Assembly (NCBI GenBank): GCA_030052745.1
Contig: JANBVO010000002.1
Location: 1,984,001 to 2,048,000, forward strand
Length of the DNA: 64,000 nt
Source of the DNA: Pleurostoma richardsiae
Taxonomy: Eukaryota > Ascomycota > Sordariomycetes > Calosphaeriales > Pleurostomataceae
Direction: 5' to 3'
In this document: positions 53,801 to 64,000 of the stretch, one piece after another
How the letters are laid out: every line of letters begins with the position of its first letter
How positions within the stretch are numbered: position 1 is the first letter of the stretch
Program-made: the position numbers and the translations under genes
Notes under the pieces: model-generated
Database searches by the model: none
Seen by the model: only the letters and a program-made list of their open reading frames with translations
What the model was told of the DNA's origin: nothing

Positions 53801-56800
53801 CTCGGCGGGCAGCCACCGTTTCAGATGCCGCTGAAACGGAACGTCTACGCTCACCCGAGGACGTGCCTAGAGGAGCATCGACGCACCCCTTCCTCTAGAG
53901 TCAGTCGAAAAGATACTGTTTGTTGGCAAATCTATACACTCAGCACCAGGCCTAAGTCGACGCAGATCCATCACTGTCTCGCCTTAGCCGTCTTGGCGCT
54001 TAGAGGTCTGGCCAACATGGAACATGTCGTCGGTAAAGGGTGAAGAGGTCTGGCTGAGCTCGGGGGTATTACTAAGGGCATCGCTGGCCGACACTGAACG
54101 CTAGGCCCAGGACTTCATCCTGAGATATGCATGAGCAGCCGGTCCGGTCGCTTTCAGTTGCCTCCGGTGGGGTCAACACGAGGTGCTCGGCCGGGGCGGT
54201 GAATCCTCTTCTTAGGGGTCAGGTCGGCTATGCCCTAGTTGTTATGCGCCGAGCATCTCCATGAGCGTGGGCGAGGGTACCGAGGTTGTCGCCAATAAGG
54301 GCCCGATGAAGAGGGAGATCGCTGGACGCTACCGGGAGTGCCAAGAGGGAGCTTCACGGCCTATGAGTGTCCGGATCTGCTCAAATCCTTCCTTCGTGCG
54401 GGGGACTTCGCTGCTCAGCTCCAGGTGGCGGAATAAATGAGTGCTTTCCAACTACTAGGCGCGAATCAACTCCATGGGTCTGCGCTGGTGACACAGGAGC
54501 ATAACGGACGATTGAGGAGGCACATAAACACTTCGATTTCAAGAGAACAGAAGACAAACAGAAAGAACAGGTGTCACGCTGTTTGTTATATGTCGCCTGA
54601 GGCCTCCTCTTTTCCAGAGCGGTGGCGTTACGGTGTCTCTTCGATGCCGACAGACGCCGAGGTGACCAGCGGTCCTTACTCAGCCCCCAGGACGCCCAGG
54701 TGCGCACTATAAGGGCTGGGAATCGCAAAAACGGCTGGTCATCGAAGCTTTTCTCCTCGTGTCATCTGTCCCTCCCTCAGATCTGGGTATTTCGACGAGC
54801 ACATTGGTGCTTGGCGATGATCGTGGCGCCCGGGGAGTTAAGGGGCATGGCGTGTATGGCAAGGTCAACCCGCTCGTTGTACGATGAGGATATCAGCTCC
54901 CCTGGGCTTTTCGAAATGGGAAGACAACTCTCCAGCGCCATAAAAGGAAACTGCTAGGTGAGGGAAGGATGCGAAAGTCCTTGTTGAGGTTCCAGACCTC
55001 GTCCAATGGCGAGATGTTCGACCAAGATGGTCCACTCTCTATGGATGCTTAGTGTTCCCTCGGACCGTGCCGCTTTAGTCTTGAACACATTGTTTGTAAT
55101 AAGACTTCAGCAGAAATATGTGCCAGGCAAACATGTGACGAATAGCCATATATGGTTGCAGTGTACTCACCGATCGATACCTTGAAGGTCGTCAAACATG
55201 TTACACACATTTGAATCTAGAACATCTATGAATAAACAAGTAGCTGAGGTAGACTTCTTGAAGCTGCGCGCGAACTCTTCTATGCGGGCGCGCCGGAGTG
55301 AACAGCTATTGTGTGCTCTTGCACCGGCATCGTCTTGAACGCTTACACCAGACTATCAAGCAACAGGACGCATCGACATTATCTTGTTCCCTTTCGTATG
55401 CCAGGCCCATACCCATGAAGTGTTGGGATGGTGGCTGCTCTTAACCTGCCTTGCTCCTGATCCTGCGCGTTGCGGCTTAGTCTTACCAACCAAATTAAGG
55501 CAGAGATGAGTGTCTGTGGTGGCGGGTGCCGAACACACTTCAGGTCAAACCCGGACACGTGGAGGAGCTGGTGAATGGTTGTGAACGTGGCCGATCGGAG
55601 GACAACAACAATGACAAGACGCGAGTTCAACTCCCGCCCGGAGAAAAACTACCTGACGCAGACAAGTTTTTCGGCGCTGACTTCCCCTCCTGACGAGGTG
55701 AAGCGTGCGAGCTTTTTGCTCCCTTTTGCTCTCTGGATGGACCTCGGCGTCATGGCAAACCTTCACTGAGCAGCTTCACTCAGCCCCGGTCCCGACGAAC
55801 AAAATCCGAAGGCTTGCCCGCCCCGAGCGCCAAAGCGTTGCTGCTCGAGGTTCTCGGGCCGCATCCACAGAGCATACATTCACGATGGAAGGTAATCTAC
55901 GATTTTGAACTTTCGAGATGTCAAACATCAACTCGTGGATATGATTCGTTTCCTGGTGCGATGCTCACCTCCTCTTGCGGCATGGGCTGTTAGCGAGTTC
56001 TGGAATGAAGACTTAGTCTCAGTACAGAGTTACGCCATCTAAGAAGGTACAAACTACGAAGATCACTAACACAATCTACTGAGGAAATTGACGGAGTCAG
56101 CTGATCTCGACACATCTCATGCACGTCATCTGGGCAGTTTTATGTGCGAGTCAACGAACAATGAGACAATGTCTTTCTCCATTCCACGCGAGTCGAAGGT
56201 GGTCCCTTCATCCGCAGCCATGCATAGCTACTCTGATCCAGGCGAGTGGCATAGAAACTCGAGTAATGCCCTTTTGATAGCTGATCCCACCATTAACAAC
56301 CCCCCCGCCCCCCCTCCACGTCCCCTGGCACCGTACGCGCGGAACAGGCTGGTGGTGTTGGGAATCCCGGCTAACTCGACTTGGATTAACGAAATCCGGG
56401 GTATTTATGATGGGATCTCGTGTTAGGCTAAGCGAGACGGTGCTGATTCGCTGAAGGTCGAAAACAGATGTCATCACCGCCTCTCTCGGGGCAGTGCTTA
56501 GCCTGGAAAAGACGGAGAACTCGTCGAACTTGCAAGTTTGCGAGTCCCCGCCGAGCCTTTTCGGCCGCTGTTGGACCGCCATTGCCCGGGTCGCCGGATG
56601 CCTCCTGCGCTTCCCCTCCTCTTCCTTCACCGACAGCATCAACATTCTCTTTCGAATGGCGCGGTCGGTGAAGCGTCTTGTTTCCTCTCCAAGTTTACCC
56701 CGCCGTGCGCCGTATTCGTTCCGTCTCATCCCCCTGCAAGATCGTCGCTGGCACCGGATGCTAAGACGGTGATTACTGGGGAACGCGGAGAACCTGGAAG

Positions 56801-57328
56801 CGGCAAAGTCTTGCAGCAGATTTCTGCGGCGACAACGTGGTTGTGATCACAGATTATCTCGTCTTCTTTGGTGCAGAACAGCATATTTCTCACTACGCAG
56901 TGCGACTCAATGTGCGTGGGCTGCGTTGTCTGAGCCGATCGGACACACTTTACCCTCACCTCTTCTCGCTACTTCCTGGGACTCCAACATCACTCGGACC
57001 GCCAAACAACACGATCCTATCAGCTTCAGTCCGTACAGTGCATCGGTTCTCAGCAGCTACAGACGTTGTCCGACTGTGAGAGGGGCGGCGGACCATTGTC
57101 ACAGTGCATCATTGGCAGGCAAAAACGAGATTAGGTCACTGAGCTGCGGCTATGAACTTCTTGTGAGATGGCAACCTTGTGCCTTAGGTTGCGCGTAGGG
57201 GAACATGGCCGATTCAGTTCGATCATTGGATCACCAAGCTCGCATCAACCTGACACATTGACTACGCTGGCCTGCCGTAGAGACCGATCAGTGAGCCTGC
57301 CCTCTTAGGCTCAGGCTTCAGGATCACG

Positions 57329-60317
57329 ATGGCCGACTCTGCCGATTTGTCTGGCAGTTCCCCGAACAGAGGGCCCACCGTCTTCGTTGTTACAACGATC
57401 ACCATAGCTATTGCCTCCGTTTTTGTGGCTGCGCGACTCGTCTGTCGAATCGGGATTATCCGCCGGGTGACATGGGACGACTACTTCATGATCATTGCCT
57501 GGTTCCTCGCCGCGGGACTGAGCGCGACCATCGACATCGCCACCACGAAAGGTTTGGGCAAGCATGATGCCAACATCCCAGACAAGGACCGAGACGCCCT
57601 TCGGAAGACCGAATATACCACTTCCGTACTTTATGTATGTGACACGGTGGTTCACTTCCCTATGTGATTATCATGGATGCGTGATTGACTAAACTTCCTC
57701 ATAGTATCCTGCTCTGATGGCGACAAAGACATCGGTGCTGATCTTCTACCTCCGCTTGTCCAAGAACACTCAGAAGGTCCTCCGTGCTGCGTCGTGGGTT
57801 GTACTCGGGATTGTAAACGTGTCCGGCATTATTATCACCTTCTTGAACATCTTCCAGTGCACGCCCATTCAAGCGACCTTCAGCACAACGACGGAGGACC
57901 GCAAATGCCTGCCTCTCCTGACCGAGTTTCTGTGCGCAGCGCCGGTCAACATCGTCACCGATCTTGCCATCCTGGCCCTGCCTCTTCCGGTTTTGACGGG
58001 AATGAGGCTGCCCTCGCGGCAGAAGACCATCCTCGTCTTTACGTTCTCGCTCGCTGTCTTTGTCACCATTATCGACGTCATTCGAATCAGTTACCTCCAG
58101 GCAGCTGTCTCAGACCTCCCGGAAGGTACTGTTACGAGAAGTTCTAGCGTACCCTTTGGAGGCACCACGGAGTTCTCCTGGCATGCCTCTTTTGCTTTCA
58201 TGTGGATAGCAGTTGAGGTCAATGTGGGTATGGTATGCGCTTGCATCCCTACGCTCAAGCCCTTGATCATGAAGATCCTGCCTGCTATGCTTGTCGATCC
58301 GGACGCAACAGGTACCAGCAGAGAACTCAACAACACCTCCGCCAAACGCAGTAGCACCGATGGCAGCGCTTTGCCTGCCACTGGAACTACTGGTGGTCTG
58401 CAGCAGCCTGCAGGCGACAATGGTCCTGCGCTTGATCGGATGCCTTCGCTCGACTTTATCACTACTCCCGACATGGCTGGAAACGGGCCGCAGGCAGCGG
58501 GTGCCGGGACAAGCATTCAAGCAGCGATGAATGCCGCAACCTTCGCTACGACCAGCACCGTATACGATAATGGCGTGTACTTCGGCTTCGTCAACATGAA
58601 AAGACCGAAAGTCATGACCAAGACGTCGGTGAGGGAATCATTCAAATACTGCACCATTGTCACCATACTCTTCCTCCTCTGGGGCTTCTCGTACGGCCTC
58701 TTGAACACCCTAAACAACGCCATCGCGTCTCTTTCTCACATGTCTGCCGCAGAGACCCTAGGCCTCACAAGCGCCTATTTTGGGGGTGGCTACTTCTTTG
58801 GTCCCCTGGTTGTTGGTGAATGGGTTCTGCGGCATGACGAGCATGCGCGCTTTCATGACACCAGCAAAAGGAGCGGAGCTGGTGACGCTGCCGGTGGATT
58901 CAAAGCAACCTTCATAATGGGCCTGTCAATCTATGGCATCGGTACCATTATGTTCTGGCCGAGTGCTGCGTTCACGTCTTTCGCGGGCTTCATGGTCAGC
59001 AACTTCGTCGTGGGCTTCGGCCTTGCCGTCCTCGAAACCGCAGCCAACCCTTTTATGATATTGTGCGGACCGCCGCAGTACGGGGAAATGCGCATCCTGA
59101 TCGCTCAGGGTATCCAAGGCGTCGCCACGGTTCTGAGCGGGTTGCTTGCCCGCAACGTCTTCGATGACATCGAGGTTGACCGCCAGTCTGGCCCGGCCGT
59201 GTTCATGGACGTCCAGTGGACTTATCTGGCGATCACTCTGTTCTGTGCCGCCCTCGCGCTCTTCTTCTATTACATGCCGTTGCCTGAAGCAACAGATGAG
59301 GACCTTGGTCGCACGACCTCTCGCTTGCGCGTCGATCCGCTAAAGCGAAGCATCGGTCATCTACAGCTCCGGACAGTATCCATCATCCTCGCCGTCGCCG
59401 CTCAGTGGACCTATGTTGCTGGACAGGAGTGCATGAGCATCTTCTTCGAGGACCTCATCACCTCATACCTGCCGAACCAGACTAGTTCCACACCGAATGG
59501 CGGCGACGATACTACGACAACTTCCATCTCAAATCCGAAACCAAGCGGACTAACAATCTCTACCACGGAGTATCTGTTTATTGCACATGCGGCATTTGCC
59601 ATCTCCCGCTTTAACGCTGCCCACCTAGCGTACCTCTCCGCGAAGCACCCAAACAACCGCTTCTTACCTAGCCCGCGAACCGTGCTGACGATATCCACCC
59701 TGCTATCCGTCGTCTTCGCCCTCGTCGCCGTCCTCATCAAGCCCGTCCACAACACGAACCTCATGGCCATCCCCGTGATCCTCTTCTACTTCGCCGAGGG
59801 CCCGCTCTGGCCGCTCATCTTCGCCCTCGGCCTGCGCGGCCAGGGCAGGCGCACGAAGCGCGCCTCGGCGTGGCTCACGATGGGCGGCTCCGGGCCGGTG
59901 TTCTGGCCGTTCGTCATGTACGCGGTCGTCCGGGGCGGCGGCACGGTGCAGCTGTCGTTCGTGGTGGTCGTCGCGCTGCTGGTGGTCACGCTGGCGTACC
60001 CAGTGTTCCTGATAGCCGTGAAGGACGCGAGGCTCCTCGCCGACGGCACGGTGAAGGCCAACGGCCACGGGGCAGGCGGCGGTATGGGCGGTGGCGAGGG
60101 GGATTCTGAAGGCGAGGAGACGGCGCGGGAGGGCAGCCCGGGTGGTGACGATCCTGTGCTCTGGCAGCGCAGGTGGTCTACGATGTCTACCCTGGCAGCG
60201 TCATTTGTTGGCAGGATCTCGAATAAGCTCAGCTGGAGCCGTAGAGGAACCGCGGCGACTCTGGAGCCCGGGCCTGGTGATGGCGTACCAGGGGGCCATC
60301 CCAGGGAAGAAAACTGA
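57329..60317 (+). CDS. Fusion of fungal rhodopsin-type 7TM domain and FucP-like MFS transporter
   Basis: Two exons (57329-57634, 57705-60317; the acceptor gives LYYPALMATK) encode 972 residues. Residues 17-296 form a seven-helix fungal rhodopsin-like/PTH11-type domain without the CFEM region: WDDYFMIIAW, LMATKTSVLIFYLRLS, NIFQCTPIQATF, NIVTDLAILALPLPV, WHASFAFMWIAVEVNVGMVCACIPTLKPL. A Ser/Thr/Gly-rich linker of about 120 residues ends with YFGFVNMKRP. Residues 416 to about 930 form a 12-helix MFS transporter of the fucose-permease type: FLLWGFSYGLLNTLN, ETAANPF (about 546-552), GIQGVATVLSGLLAR, FYFAEGPLWPLIF. A Gly/Glu-rich tail follows. No stop or splice signal separates the halves; exon 2 is one frame of 871 codons. 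A sugar-sensing or transport role is inference. The gene is convergent with another MFS gene. Confidence 0.88.
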
Positions 60318-60868
60318 TATTAAGTGGATAGATGTATCTAAATGTTTTGTATATAAGCCACGCATCCGAACACTACAATTAGCCATAGCGACCGAAAAGC
60401 GTTTTAATTAAAGTTAGCAAATGCGGATTTGTTAAATCATCTCCTATTCCTGACATCGACTGTAAGAATCACCGGCTCAGTAACTTGCAAACCTCAAATG
60501 CCTTTGTACCTAGCGTACGGCCTGTGCCGTATCTAGTAGTCATCACCGCCGCGTAAGGTGTCAATGCCAGAAGAAGTCAGAGGACATGTGCCGGCTCGCG
60601 TATGGATAGACCCGGTAACAATGTTATATCAGGATGTTCTTGGTTTATAGGGGCTAGTTCCTAGTTCCTAATCACACAGTGATGGACACTGAGGAGAAGT
60701 GTAGGCGCAACGAGAAAGTAGACGCTGCCATCCTCGCTCTAAATGCTCCTGATGTAGGGTACAACTATATACAATCTAACGGTGACGGAAGTGAAGAGAA
60801 CACGACAGGCAGAGACCATGCGCCTCCCGCACTAGCTGTCACATCCGCAGGGGTACATCCCGCGCCCC
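60318..60868. other. Convergent intergenic region between the two transporter genes
   Basis: AT-rich sequence expected to hold both 3' UTRs. No coding sequence is recognised. Confidence 0.55.
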
Positions 60869-62780
60869 TCAGGCCTCCATGTTCCCGTCGTGCTCGAGGA
60901 TCTCCTCCCTGATCTCCTCCTCCTCCTCGTCGCTCACCGGCGCCGTCCACCCCGTCCCGGCCTGGAGGAACAGCACGACGACGACGAGCGCGCACGCGGA
61001 CCGGTACAGCACCCGCAGCGAGTCCTCGTACCCGCGCACGGCGACCAGCCGCTCCGCCTCGCTCAGCCCGCCGCGGAACACGAGCGCCGGACTGCCGACG
61101 AGCCGCTTGATCAGCGCGGCCCTGCCCGCGCCGTCCCCGCCGCCGTCGAGCCGCCGGTACCCCTCCTCGAGGCTGGCGCGCAGGGTGCGCGTGAAGATGC
61201 CGCCGCCGATGGAGGTCCCGAAGCTGCCCGCGAAGCCGCGGAAGGTGGCCAGCATGCTGGTGGCGATGAAGTGGGTCTCGGGCTCGGCGAGGTGCAGCAG
61301 GTGTGCGAGGGTGTAGTTGAGGGCGGCGCCGGTGCAGAAGCCGTTGGCGAAGACGACGGCCACGTACAGCCAGGCCGGGGCCGCGGCGTTGCTGACCAGG
61401 CCGAGCCCGAACAGGGCGGCGCCGAAGAGGGCGATGGAGACCAGGCAGGGCAGCCAGAAGGAGCCGGCGCGGCGCACGTGCAGCCAGCCGATGATGAGCC
61501 CGCCGGAGCCGAAGCCCGCGTTGGTGGGGATCAGCACGGCGCCGGCGACGGCGGGGGAGAGGCCGCGCACGGCGAGCACGAAGATGGGCGCGTAGTAGAG
61601 GACCGTCCACCGCGCGGCCATGAAGCCCTGCTGCGCGAGGCAGGAGAGCAGCACGCCGCGGGACTGGAGGACCTTGAGGGGGATGAGGGGGTCCGAGGCG
61701 ACGAAGTACTCAGTGACAACGAACAGCACGAGCGTCACGAGGGAGAGGACAATGGGAAGGATCTGGATCGTCCCGGACAGTCCATAGAGGAACAGGACGA
61801 TCGTCGCCGTCTAGAAGTGGCTGTGGTCAGCACAGTGCTATGATAATCTGGCAGTTCATCTTGTGCGCGCTCACCAATGTCGCAGCGCCGGCGTAGTCGA
61901 TGCCCAACACCTTCTGCAGGACCGTCTTGTCCTTCGAGCCCTTGCCGGTGGCAAATGCCGGCATGCTGAAGTAGACTCCTATCCCGGCGACAATACCGAT
62001 GGGCGCCTGGATCCAAAACAGTGCTCGCCAGCCCAGGGGCTCCAGGAGGGCGCCGAACACGACGGCGCCCGTGGACAGGCCGATGGTGAAGCCGGCGTTG
62101 ACGAGGCCGACGAATATGCCGCGGCGGCGCTTCGACGCCAGCTGTAGGACGAGGATGAGCGACAGCGTCATGATGCCGGCGCCGCCGACGCCGATCAGGA
62201 CGCGGCCGAGGATAAAGACGCCGAAGGAGTGGGCCTGCGAGGCGACGAGGGCGCCGACGGCAAAGAAAAACGAAGAGAACAGGATCATGATTCCCGGAGA
62301 GAAGATGGTGGACAGGCGGCCGACTAGGGGCGCCAGCGAGGCGGTGGTGATGAGGTACGAGCTGGTGAACCACATGGCGCCGTCGTAGGCCTGAAGCTCC
62401 TCGGCGATGACGGACTGGGTCATGGTCATGCCGCTCATGTTGCTTGCTGAGTATTCGATGTGAGTGCCGACCTATGCATGTCACATTCTGGATGGTGTCA
62501 ACCTACCTTGCAGGAATATCAGGGCCCACATGCTTGCGATGATGCAGACTGCCCTCAGGGGGCTCACCGCATGGTCCGCTGCATCAGGGCCGCTCGGCTT
62601 CGGCGTAGGTGCATCGTCTCGAGCGGTCTGCGAGCTGACCTCAGAACGGAGGAGGGGCGTGCCCTCCGTTGCGGTGCCCTCGGAGCTGGGAAATTCTCCG
62701 TCGTTGCTGCTGTCGGGCTTGGAGGCCGGAGAGTCGTCCCGAAAAGGGGCGCTTCCTGCAGGCCCAGACTCCCGCGCCAT
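60869..62780 (-). CDS. MFS transporter, 14-TM DHA2 type (Vba/Fnx2-like)
   Basis: Three exons (62780-62507, 62446-61875, 61810-60869) give 595 residues. The cytosolic N-terminus of about 75 residues is Ser/Pro-rich with TPLLRSEV. The transporter begins at LRAVCIIASMWALIFLQ and continues across intron 1 into SGMTMTQSVIAEELQAY...WFTSSYLITTASLAPLVGRLS. GRVLIGVGGAG and RRRGIFVGLVNAGFTIG follow, with helices up to LVVVVLFLQAG, making about 14 in all. The TMTQSVIAEELQ and AMWFTSSYL segments resemble fungal vacuolar amino-acid/drug exporters (Fnx2, Vba families). Membrane (vacuole or plasma) and substrate cannot be decided from sequence. An acidic C-terminal tail (SDEEEEEIREEI) is present. There is no neighbouring biosynthetic gene to suggest a toxin-export role. 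Confidence 0.87.
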
Positions 62781-63706
62781 GGCTCCGGGACCTGCGGGTG
62801 TGGCTGTTGGGTTCCAGTGCCGGCGGCAGCCGTTTCAGCTAAGCGACAACCTTAATTGATACAGGAGTAACTCAAACGGCGATGCTAGTCATGGTGCCTT
62901 TTACCTAACAACTCATCTAAACACCCAGACGCACAACAAACCGAGAAAAGATGTTCTGGGAGAATGAGACAACAAAGGAGACGATGGATCTCTGCCTGGT
63001 TGGTAATCGTCATACCGGACGGAGGTCGGCCCCGCTAGCGGCTCGGCTGTCGGAGGGCGTTCCATCCTGATAGCGTACGGCACATAATGATAGGCTAAGG
63101 GCTTAACACGTTCCACGCTACGCCGCTGACCTTCCTATTCCAAGGAAGAGAATCCCAGGTCAGGCAATATTAAACGGCGGTGGCCGGATGCCGGGAAGAA
63201 ACACGCCGTCCTGTCAACTTACTATCCGCATCTTGGCGTTCCCGGAACTGCGGGGCCAGGCGGACTTGGCTTGCCGTCACCTCCGCCCACCGGAAGGGAC
63301 TCTGCATATCCGGGGACAGACACTTGGGAAGATACTCTTAACACAATCGATACATCGCTGCTGGATTATATCCTCATCCAACTAAGCCAGACTACTAGAG
63401 GCGCTTCTGTGTTAGTGTTACTCATGTCGCTGTGCGGGTTTAGGTGCCCAAGCCTGCCTCCTATCTTCCTCTGACAGAACTCAGGCGTTGGAGTGGATGC
63501 TGAGGTCAGGGTGCCCAGGGTAACATCACATCGACGATTGCTTCAGGCTTCCCATTCTCGGAATCGCGTTGCTGTCCATCGTCTGTGTCCTCCCAAATGC
63601 TAAAACGCTCTATCGAATCGCGCGTAATCGGGCCAGGAGCACGGAGTAATGCCATTCCAGGAGGTACTCTCCTCCTGTCGCCGGCGTGTCTTCGAGACCG
63701 CTCATT
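62781..63706. other. Intergenic, no gene recognised
   Basis: Upstream region of the DHA2-type gene and downstream region of the edge gene. Only short frames without domains. Confidence 0.5.
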
Positions 63707-64000
63707 CTAACGGCGGTCGTTTTCCATTTCTGCCGCTCGGTGCTCTTCTTCACAGCTGGCGACCAAGTCTGGGAGCCACTGCCTTCTGGGGATTGACAAC
63801 AGCCGGCGCACGTTCCCCTCGATCACCTCGAGCCTGTGCTGCATCATGCCCAGCAAGTGCTCGACAACTTCGGGAGGCAGGGGAACGACCGCTGTGATCG
63901 TCAAATCCGCCACCAGCAGCTCCAGCATGCGCCTGACGGCATAGCTCCTCATCACCCCCCGCTGGTCCGAGGCCCATAAGAAGACGCGCAGCAGGTCCAC
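63707..64000 (-). CDS. C-terminal part of an unidentified protein, cut by the window edge
   Basis: An open minus-strand frame enters from the right edge with no start codon in the window and ends at a stop at 63707, giving 97 residues. The sequence looks like amphipathic helices (MRSYAVRRMLELLVADLT, PPEVVEHLLGMMQHRLEVIE, LPDLVASCEEEHRAAEME), consistent with real coding sequence, but no family is recognised. The opposite strand also has an open frame (63649-63897), which is less protein-like. Confidence 0.4.
   Translation of the reverse strand: MDLLRVFLWASDQRGVMRSYAVRRMLELLVADLTITAVVPLPPEVVEHLLGMMQHRLEVIEGNVRRLLSIPRRQWLPDLVASCEEEHRAAEMENDRR

Larger units (their letters stand above)
50338..57328. 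other. Gene-poor stretch of 7 kb
   Basis: No intact gene recognised. Open frames on the two strands overlap and lack domains. A minus-strand frame at 53614-53312 is compositionally protein-like and is listed as a finding. The last 130 bp before 57329 form the leader of the fusion gene. Confidence 0.4.

Noticed and set aside
55600-55660. T-arm-like GCGAGTTCAACTCCCGC on the plus strand
   Set aside because: One stem pair mismatches, and no matching 5' acceptor strand is found upstream.
1-64000. Virus-derived or LTR elements, Polintons and intact DNA transposons
   Set aside because: No reverse transcriptase, integrase, transposase or capsid motif and no long terminal repeats were recognised by eye. 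A repeat library search would be needed to exclude old fragments.

Overview
This window looks like nuclear DNA of a filamentous ascomycete (Pezizomycotina, probably Sordariomycetes; the order is not clear). Genes are monocistronic on both strands. They carry short introns of about 50-110 nt with GTAAGT/GTGAGT donors and CTAAC-like branch points, and proteins such as Atg5, Kex1, Dre2, Sfm1, Dap1 and Stf2 read as clear fungal orthologues once spliced. Exon boundaries below were worked out by hand from splice signals, codon phase and family conservation. No CRISPR array, rRNA, convincing tRNA or intact transposon was seen.

Layout. 0.7-1.9 kb: ATG5 (-). 4.2-5.3 kb: a repeat-built hydrophilic stress/conidiation-type protein (-). 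7.2-7.8 kb: a MARVEL-like membrane protein (-). 10.1-11.7 kb: mitochondrial Met-tRNA formyltransferase (+), convergent with an Stf2/Tma10-like hydrophilin (-) whose start codon is split by an intron. 15.1-16.3 kb: DRE2 (+), convergent with KEX1 (16.8-18.9 kb, -). 19.9-22.2 kb: SFM1 (+), with an 18-nt micro-exon, followed by a class 1A dihydroorotate dehydrogenase (+). 22.6-23.1 kb: relic of a ubiquitin-like-domain gene (-). 24.9-33.3 kb: two related C2H2 zinc-finger genes in the same orientation (-). 37.0 kb: a small cysteine-containing hypothetical protein (+). 38.9-42.0 kb: DAP1 (-) and an MGR3-like TPR protein (+), transcribed divergently from one short intergenic region. 49.5-50.3 kb: a short bZIP factor (+), alone in about 14 kb of DNA without another recognisable gene. 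57.3-62.8 kb: a large fusion of a fungal rhodopsin-type 7TM domain with an L-fucose-permease-type MFS transporter (+), convergent with a 14-TM DHA2-type MFS transporter (-). The right edge cuts an unidentified minus-strand gene.

Functionally this is mostly housekeeping: autophagy, cytosolic Fe-S assembly, haem/sterol, mitochondrial translation initiation and quality control, peptide processing and pyrimidine synthesis. There is no sign of a metabolite cluster. The item most worth following up is the 972-residue receptor-transporter fusion at 57.3-60.3 kb. Several stretches called intergenic also hold coding-like fragments (3.2-3.7, 22.6-23.1, 35.1-36.1, 53.3-53.6 kb) that appear to be decayed or unmodelled host genes.
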